A DNA stretch of 64,000 nt from Bufo bufo (taxonomy: Eukaryota; Chordata; Amphibia; Anura; Bufonidae): assembly GCF_905171765.1 (NCBI RefSeq), contig NC_053393.1, positions 67,363,371 through 67,427,370 on the forward strand. The letters run 5' to 3'. Below the pieces are notes generated by a model, which did not search any database, was not told where the DNA came from, and was given only the letters and a program-made list of their open reading frames with translations. A program made the position numbers and the translations under genes. Positions 57,076 through 64,000 of the stretch are shown here, one piece after another (position 1 is the first letter of the stretch; each line of letters starts with the position of its first letter).

Positions 57076-57571
57076 TAAAAATACCCCAAATTTTGTGGCA
57101 AATCATGACGTCTAGGAGTTTTTTCTATATTTTATTTGTTTTCAGCACACGAAAATACATGGAAATTAGATGAAAATAATCTAACGTTTAGGTTACGGTA
57201 TAATTATACAACCCCCATAGTTGAAATGTAGAGATTTTAATTTCTTTTACAAAAAAAAAAAAGAATAAAAAACAAAAGAATTTGAATAAAAAGAGTTCTA
57301 AAGGGGCTAGCCCAGGGCATATTTTTTGTCACAGCTCATCATTACGACTCAATCCCATGACCATGTTAAAATTTTAACATACCGACAAATGGTACCACCA
57401 AACTTTCTGAGAACAAACACTTAAACATATCAATATCAAGTCAAATGACAGCTCAGACAACTATTCCTTAAAGGTTATGGACACTTTTGGCATGGCAAGT
57501 TTCAGGCTTCATTCCTTTTCAGACCCCACGATATGCAGTTTGCAACCTGCTCCTATTTCCGGACTTTTCTC
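57076..57571. other. No recognisable feature
   Basis: A+T-rich DNA with A runs at 57247-57290. No coding or repeat family was recognised. Confidence 0.4.
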
Positions 57572-57579
57572 ATCTACGG

Positions 57580-57767
57580 CAGTGTTCCTCAACTCTAGTC
57601 CTCAGGGCCCACCTGCCGGACATGATTTGAGAATATCCCACAGAATGAACACCTGTGGTGAGTCCTGATAGATGGACACTAATTATATTATCACCTGCTT
57701 GATACTAAAGAAATCCTGAAAATGTGGCCAGCAGGTGGACCCTGAGGACCGGAGTTGAAAAACACTG
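57580..57767. mobile_element. hAT MITE, 188 bp
   Basis: The termini CAGTGTTCCTCAACTCTAGT and its inverted partner GGAGTTGAAAAACACTG are flanked by the 8-bp duplication ATCTACGG (57572-57579 and 57768-57775). CCTCAGGG...CCACCTGC is paired with GCAGGTGGACCCTGAGG further in. Confidence 0.92.
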
Positions 57768-57775
57768 ATCTACGG

Positions 57776-58713
57776 TGTCCCTGCCAGTTATGCATGCTGG
57801 ATCTGTGTGTACAGGATGCTGCTGCCTTCACTAGTACTATGTTTCAGCACAGCTTCAGCTCTGTACTTCTTTCTCCTTCTACAGCTTGTAGGGATGTGGT
57901 GAAGCTCCTGTTCCTTACACAGTTACAGTTAGGGTATATTTTAGCACGCACGCAAGTTATTCTATGTTGTTTCCAGACTCCGGTTTATTTTATTGTAATA
58001 GTGGTGGTGTCCTTGGAGGTAGATGTGGTATGGTCATGAATGATTTGGAGGTAGACAGCTGCCATATATAATGGTGAGGGGTACCAGCCTGGCTCGGTGT
58101 TGTGAAGAGCACAAGTTCATGGGTATACCAACTGGGTGGAGTCTGTACTTTGGGTTCATCCATTTCCACCAAAGAAGTTCCGGGTATGAAACAAGCTGTA
58201 GCACATTCCCAGTGTGTGCAGTGGTGGAGTTGCATTGGAGCATGACAGGTTCTGCTTACTAAGGAAGTCCTGCTATAAACTCCCACTAGGAGAGCTCAAC
58301 CAGAGACCACCCTACAGCACTCTCTATAGATTTATGCATTGCTTGTTGCCACCATTTGCTGTTCAATTAAAATCCATTTGCTGTAAAACACCATCTCTGG
58401 TTCTGTTCACAACTATGCCATTGCCATACTATCACATTGCAAGTTTATGAAGGATCTCTTTTTCCCTAGGTGGAAAGATATGATGCTGAGGGAATGTGTA
58501 ATTTCACCCTCCCTCCTCTTGCAGAGTCTGCCATGTGTTCTCTTCTCACTCTGTCCACAGCACAGAGTGATCTATCCCCTCTTACTGTCTTATGTGTGCT
58601 TACTTCTTATGTATAGCCAGTAATAATCTTTCCTACCTGAGGACTTGGATGCTTACATCCCTTTTTAAGACCCTTATCTGCAAAGTAGGAACTCCTATCC
58701 CTCCCTGTCCTAT
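57776..58713. other. No recognisable feature
   Basis: Non-coding sequence without detectable terminal repeats, arrays or protein similarity. Confidence 0.4.
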
Positions 58714-59560
58714 TGTCATGTTGACACTACATGGCCCCTACACTTCCGCTATCTGAGACAGGCATGGGCATTACTCACCTAGCTTCTGCCCAGTTGCCAG
58801 ACTCATGTGTCCAATGCTGCAAGGCCTCTTCCTATGTATGTGTCCAATGCTGCAAGGCCTCTTCCTATGTACCTGCGGTACTGAAAGAGTTAATTCCCCT
58901 TTCTGATCCTGTGCTCATCTGCTTGACTAATCAGCTCTCTTATATATGCCAGGCTGTTTATTCCACCCCTTGCCTAAGCAATAGGTCTTTCTAGCTTGCT
59001 AGATCAAGTGAAAGAACTATAACCTGTTTGTCTACCCTTGTACTGACTTCAGCCTGGTTTCTGGACTCTGTCTCTTTTCCACCTGACCTTATCTGTGCGT
59101 GTTCACCAAACTGACCCTGAGCTACATGCACTGACCTCAGTACTGATTTACAGATTTTAACGAACTCTGCCTGCCCTGACCTTTGCCTATTTCCTTACTA
59201 CAAGTATTGCCTGGTCACTATGGTTGTTTGGCACAGTGGATCCACATCTACTATCTATAACATCTATCTCTAACACTGACAACACAGGTGCAATCAGCTC
59301 ACCATCTCCAAATAGGTCTTGACTTTGGCAAAGTAAATCCAGTTTAGCATAGAGAAAAACAACATCAGCACTTGAGAAATGTAGGCATTATAAAACTCAT
59401 GAATAAGTATAGAGTCTAGTCAGATACACATAGACTTTAGGAGAACCATATACTATACTGCATGTTGATAATTTTTTGAACTTTTCAATAAAGAAGATTT
59501 TATAATACCTACATTTCTCAAATGCTGGAGCTGTTTTTCTCTATCTCTAACATCGTGACA
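58714..59560. repeat. Candidate Gypsy-like LTR with nested insertion
   Basis: Starts TGTCATGTTGACAC and ends ACATCGTGACA, with the TG...CA form and the TGTCA/TGACA symmetry seen in the other Gypsy LTRs here. A direct duplication of 34 bp (ATGTGTCCAATGCTGC...) lies at 58805-58872. It is interrupted by a 264-bp insertion (59276-59539). No 5-bp duplication flanks it, so it may be a fragment or misjudged. Confidence 0.45.
59276..59539. mobile_element. Small insertion with 13-bp duplication
   Basis: Flanked by TCTATCTCTAACA (59263-59275 and 59540-59552). The outer portion is an inverted repeat: AGAGAAAAACAACATCAGC at 59350 against GCTGGAGCTGTTTTTCTCT at 59524. The duplication length fits a short Penelope-like derivative or another retroposed piece. 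Confidence 0.6.
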
Positions 59561-59591
59561 AGGGAGGAGGAGATTGGAGAGAGTGGGGCAG

Positions 59592-60621
59592 TGTCCCAAA
59601 GGATCACTGCAAAGGGTTAATTTAATGTTACTGAGTCAAATGTTGTGATTTATTGTTAAAGCATTTATTTATTTGTGCACTATATACACTTAATGGTAAT
59701 GTATGGAGAAAAATAGTTAACTAACTGACGAGCTTGGTTAGGTTGCCAGGGTAAAGTCCTGTTATACGCCCCCTGTGTAGGCTTAGCCGAGCAGAGCAAG
59801 AGATAAGACCTACATGTGTAAGCTCCTGCAAAGTAGGCCCAAAGTGAAGCCTCCTCCAGGAGACCCCACTTCTGAGACAGAAAAGCTGTGAAAGAGTTAT
59901 TTAACTGAGAGAATACCCCTGAAGAAAAGAGAACAGACAGCCTTAGAAGGTCTAGAAGCACTTAGCCTGCGCACTTGATTCAGACAGTAACGTATTGTTT
60001 GTTAATGGAATTAAGACTTTAATGCTATAGCATCCACCACACTTTGATCTGCAACCGCTGGGGGAACTTACTGCAGTATTGATTGTTAGAGTTTTGCACC
60101 CCTGTGGTCAATCGGGAAGATTGTTAGCACCTATTGGATGAGCACCAGGAGTGGTGAACCAAAGTGAGCCATCTGTCCACTATATACAGACCTATTGGAT
60201 GAGACTGGAGGACTACCACTACTATCATTGCCGCTGCTCATACACCACCACTGTGGAAAAGTAAGCTCCTCACCTGTACCAAGTGTTTCTATCTGTACTG
60301 CAGCTCTTATCATCTACTCGGTAAAGAGATACTTTATTTATTCTGATTAAACTGGGCCTGGTTATTTCGTCCATTATCCACTGGCCCTTGCTCCTGTACT
60401 CTTGCCTTATACCCTGCCAACGGTACACCAACAACTGCCACCAGGCAGGAGCCCCTCAAAGATATAGGGTGTACCCAAGGCAAGAAAGGCTGCACCCTCC
60501 ATTCACCGCACAGCCCAGAGAGAGACAGAAGGAAAGATTGCAACTGTGAGTACTACTACTACCACCACCATCATAGCCAATACCACTCCTTCCATCTTTG
60601 TCTCCCCTCCGGGTCGTTGCA
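59592..60621 (+). repeat. Candidate retrovirus-like LTR
   Basis: Starts TGTCCCAAAGGATCACTG and ends GTCGTTGCA. It is followed by TGGCACAGCCAGGA, which could be a degraded primer-binding site, and a GTGAGTA lies about 75 bp before its end, as in the LTRs of the 15059-23505 element. Boundaries are uncertain, and the sequence is cut off by the Tc1-like element at 60657. Confidence 0.35.
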
Positions 60622-60962
60622 GTGGCACAGCCAGGAGCAGTATGCAGTGGGATCTACAGTCGTGGCCAAAAGTTTTGAGAATTACATAAATATTGGAAAT
60701 TGGAAAAGTTGCTGCTTAAGTTTTTATAATAGCAATTTGCATATACTCCAGAATGTTATGAAGAGTGATCAGATGAATTGCATAGTCCTTCTTTGCCATG
60801 AAAATTAACTTAATCACAAAAAAAACTTTCCACTGCATTTCATTGCTGTCATTAAAGGACCTGCTGAGATCATTTCAGTAATCGTCTTGTTAGCACAAGG
60901 CTGGAGATCATTATGTCAGGCTGATTGGGTTAAAATGGCAGACTTGACATGTTAAAAGGAGG

Positions 60963-62835
60963 GTGATGCTTGAAATCATTGTTCTTCCATTGTTAACCAT
61001 GGTGACCTGCAAAGAAACGCGTGCAGCCATCATTGCGTTGCATAAAAATGGCTTCACAGGCAAGGATATTGTGGCTACTAAGATTGCACCTCAATCAACA
61101 ATTTATAGGATCATCAAGAACTTCAAGGAAAGAGGTTCAATTCTTGTTAAGAAGGCTTCAGGGCGTCCAAGAAAGTCCAGCAAGCGCCAGGATCGTCTCC
61201 TAAAGAGGATTCAGCTGCGGGATCGGAGTGCCACCAGTGCAGAGCTTGCTCAGGAATGGCAGCAGGCAGGTGTGAGCGCATCTGCACACACAGTGAGGCG
61301 AAGACTTTTGGAAGATGGCCTGGTGTCAAGAAGGCCAGCAAAGAAGCCACTTCTCTCCAAAAAAAACATCAGGGACAGATTGATCTTCTGCAGAAAGTAT
61401 GGTGAATGGACTGCTGAGGACTGGGGCAAAGTCATATTCTCCGATGAAGCCTCTTTCCGATTGTTTGGGGCATCTGGAAAAAGGCTTGTCCGGAGAAGAA
61501 AAGGTGAGCGCTACCATCAGTCCTGTGTCATGCCAACAGTAAAGCATCCTGAGACCATTCATGTGTGGGGTTGCTTCTCATCCAAGGGAGTGGGCTCACT
61601 CACAATTTTGCCCAAAAACACAGCCATGAATAAAGAATGGTACCAAAACACCCTCCAACAGCAACTTCTTCCAACAATCCAACAACAGTTTGGTGAAGAA
61701 CAATGCATTTTCTAGCACGATGGAGCACTGTGCCATAAGGCAAAAGTGATAACTAAGTGGCTCGGGGACCAGAACGTTGACATTTTGGGTCCATGGCCTG
61801 GAAACTCCCCAGATCTTAATTCCATTGAGAACTTGTGGTCAATCCTCAAGAGGCGGGTGGACAAACAAAAACCCACTAATTCTGACAAACTCCAAGAAGT
61901 GATTATGAAAGAATGGGTTGCTATCAGTCAGGAATTGGCCCAGAAGTTGATTGAGAGTGTGGCGAAACCAACCTCGCCACTGGGTTTTGGAGAGGCCTGT
62001 TTATCCGCCTCTTGCCTCAGGATTATGGCCCATACTAACTTTTAAACCCCTGAACCTATTCAAGTGAATTTTGGATAGGTTTGTCTCCAAGTTATACTGT
62101 TTAAATTCATGTAAGTTATATGTATGGCCAATGTAAACTCACAAAGTTGTAACAATTTATAATAAGTGTAACTTGTCAGCTTGGGAGGAATATGCTGGGT
62201 GGGTTTCTATTGTGCCATTGTCCCATTGTGTGTTTAAATGGTGATGTCTGTCCTGTTGTATACACATGTGTATTGGCGATCTCCCTTTGTCCTGAGAGAT
62301 AATTGGATTACGCCTCGGGTGTCTCCGGGACAGAGAGGAGGAAACCATGATGCATTGTGGGGATATGTTGTATCTGTCCTATGTCACAGTCTTCATTCTG
62401 GTCCCCTAGGGGCGTGTACACCAGATGGGCTTGGTTGTTTTATACCTCCCTGTGGGCGGACCTGTATTTGCAAACAACTGTAATAAAAACCAGGCTGGGT
62501 GTGCCAGCACCTCAGACCACTGCTTGACCCTCAACACGGAGCCTTGTCTCGTTATTGGGGGGATCCGCTGTATGCTGTTAGAGACTGATTGCCAGGAGTG
62601 TAAGCTGATACCTGTTCGTCTGCTAGCAGCTATTCGTGAGGTTCCAGTTTGGAGTGCTAATTTGTATCCAGTTCGGGAGGTTGGTGTCCTATAGTAGCTG
62701 TGCCTGTCTCTCAGAAAGGGGCATATCGCCTAAACGGATTTGAACCCCTTGTCTGCTGAAACGGTCCGTTACAGAGAGCATGCCCAGTCAAATTGCAGAG
62801 GTCCTGAAAAAGAAGGGCCAACACTGCAAATACTG
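60963..62835 (+). pseudogene. Tc1-like transposase, one stop plus LTR insertion
   Basis: The frame starts at the ATG at 60966 (or more likely the later ATG at 60999, MVTCKETRAAI). Helix-turn-helix regions occupy the first 110 residues (STIYRIIKNFKERGS; GRPRK hook). The catalytic aspartates are in IFSDEASFRLFG and HDGAPCH, and the glutamate is in NSIENLW, with 35 residues between the last two. A single UAG at 61713-61715 lies just before HDGAP. The solo LTR enters after KLIES at 61958, and the C-terminus (MPSQIAEVLKKKGQHCKY, stop at 62833-62835) follows it. Apart from these two lesions the frame is open, suggesting a young element. Confidence 0.9.
61958..62773 (+). repeat. Solo LTR in Tc1-like transposase
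   Basis: 816 bp, TGTGGCGAAACC...GTCCGTTACA, flanked by the perfect 5-bp duplication GAGAG (61953-61957 and 62774-62778). It contains TTTTATACCTCCC (about 62436) and AATAAAA (62482), a plausible TATA box and polyadenylation signal. No internal retroviral sequence remains, so it arose by recombination between the two LTRs of an earlier insertion. Confidence 0.9.
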
Positions 62836-63014
62836 ACTCTTTGCATAAATGTCATGTAATTGTCGATAAAAGCCTTTGAAACGTATGAAGTGCGTGTAAT
62901 TATATTTCACTACATCACAGAAACAACTGAAGCAAAGATCTAAAAGCAGTTTAGCAGCAAACTTTGTGAAAACTAATATTTGTGTCATTCTCAAAACTTT
63001 TGGCCACGACTGTA

Positions 63015-64000
63015 TATCAGAAACAGCAGGACAGTCAGCTATATACAGGCGTTACACAGACTCTACAGCAGCAAAATGGCAGGAAATCTTTAATGAATTT
63101 TGCAAATGTGCATTAAAAAGCAAATAAACTATACAAAAAATCAGTGCAAAGAAATGCAATGTCCTTATACACAGGACAACAGAACCATGTAGAGCCAAGT
63201 TCTTCACAGAATATTATTGTCATGTTGTAACTCTCAGAGCAGATGGCTCTCTTCGGTTGCTACAACTGGTGTTCTTGTTACTACAACAATAGGGCTTATT
63301 TTCTTGATTGCTTGTTATGAATCTCTTACAGGCACAACATAAAAAATACTTCATGTTTTCATGAAGTCACAGTCTGTGCAGCTTTTCTGATGCAGACAGT
63401 AGACTGGATCCTTTGTCTCACTAGCCGTCTACGTGTTAGGTCATAGTGCCAATGTGCCAAGTAAATATCAGGAACAGAAACATTGGCCTATTGCCCATCT
63501 ATTGTCAAACCCAGAATGTAGTTGCATAATTATTTACAGCTTAAAGTTGTTTTCCAAGAGTAAAGCATTAGTGGAATATGCTTAGGTCATGATAGACCAT
63601 CAATGTTTGTCAAACCGTAGGAACCCTATCGGCCAGCAGATAATAGAGGTCACAGCTTGTTTACACGAGGCTGTGCCTGGTATTGCAGCTCAACCCAATT
63701 CATGTGATTGCTAATGATAGGCCTTGAATGTTTTACACCTGAAACCCATTGTTGAAATGAATAATGCAAGCTATAGATATCTAATTAGGGTAAAGGTGCC
63801 ATGTTTCTCTCCTTCAAGAAGCCTATTACAAGCTCTCTGTAAATGTTTAGAAACTTTCTCACTCAACAAATACTCCAACTAGTTTGAAAGGATAAATAGA
63901 GGACAGGGAAGAGGGGGAGGAGGGAGATGCAGCTTCAGTACACCTGGATTTACATGGGCCGATTGAGCGGCCCGTTTCTTTACGAGTCAGCTGCTCGTTC
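63015..64000. other. No recognisable gene; possible MITE start at end
   Basis: No coding sequence identified. The last 60 bases (TTTACATGGGCCGATTGAGCGGCCCG) resemble the start of an amphibian palindromic MITE, but the partner end would lie outside the window. Confidence 0.35.

Larger units (their letters stand above)
60657..63012 (+). mobile_element. Tc1-like DD35E transposon split by a solo LTR
   Basis: Complete element between TA dinucleotides (60655-60656 and 63013-63014), with inverted ends CAGTCGTGGCCAAAAGTTTT and AAAACTTTTGGCCACGACTG. Without the 816-bp LTR and its duplication it measures about 1.5 kb, the normal size. It encodes a transposase interrupted by one stop and by the LTR. 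Confidence 0.92.

Noticed and set aside
58714..59560. Confirmed solo LTR
   Set aside because: The TG...CA ends are present, but the flanking pentamers (CCTAT and AGGGA) do not match, so it is kept only as a candidate.

Overview
This window looks like vertebrate, most probably anuran amphibian, genomic DNA. No host exon, tRNA or rRNA could be recognised. Nearly everything that can be identified is mobile DNA: hAT, Tc1/mariner, piggyBac-like and PIF/Harbinger-like DNA transposons, many palindromic MITEs, chromodomain Gypsy (chromovirus-type) LTR elements, Penelope-like elements (PLEs) with GIY-YIG fragments, a full-length L1/Tx1-type LINE, a CR1/L2-type LINE fragment and retrovirus-like LTRs. 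The organism is inferred from this mixture of families and their arrangement, not from a marker gene.

Layout. 1-2,520: decayed hAT/ZBED transposase gene (+). 3,937-7,853: PLE with an internally inverted RT segment and a 13-bp target duplication. 8,548-12,944: complete but broken Gypsy element (-) with two LTRs and the perfect duplication TCTGC. 14,066-15,044: a hAT MITE nested in a second palindromic MITE. 15,059-23,505: an LTR-internal-LTR-internal-LTR tandem of a pol-less retrovirus-like element, period 3,676 bp. Its open frame carries a PPAY late-domain-like motif followed by a cold-shock (Y-box-like) domain; this is the most unusual object here. 23,895-24,141: TTAA-flanked MITE. 24,405-26,288: non-autonomous hAT filled with a minisatellite. 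About 26,880-29,527: Tc1 remnant split by another hAT (27,401-29,029), itself loaded with MITEs. 29,528-36,730: CR1/L2 fragment split by a 6.6-kb PLE (29,938-36,571), which is in turn split by a minisatellite-bearing hAT (31,494-33,626) and a TA-flanked MITE (34,295-34,652).

The right half continues in the same way. 37,210-41,317: 3'-truncated Gypsy element (-) with a MITE in its RNase H region. 43,339-44,901: a Tc1-like transposon with an apparently intact DD37E transposase, the only intact recognisable gene. 46,082-47,125: Harbinger-like MITEs. 47,397-50,425: a gene of an uncharacterised transposon-associated family (-), split by a PLE-like insertion (47,612-49,341) that carries a nearly perfect 542-bp inverted repeat. 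51,092-57,066: full-length, mutated L1/Tx1 LINE with a hAT MITE inside it. 57,580-57,767: hAT MITE. 58,714-60,621: LTR-like sequence. 60,657-63,012: Tc1-like DD35E element disrupted by a solo LTR with TSD GAGAG.

Target-site duplications fix the order of many insertions, so the window works as a stratigraphic record of transposition. Boundaries given with duplications were read directly from the sequence. Family names rest on recognised protein motifs and terminal sequences, not on database searches.
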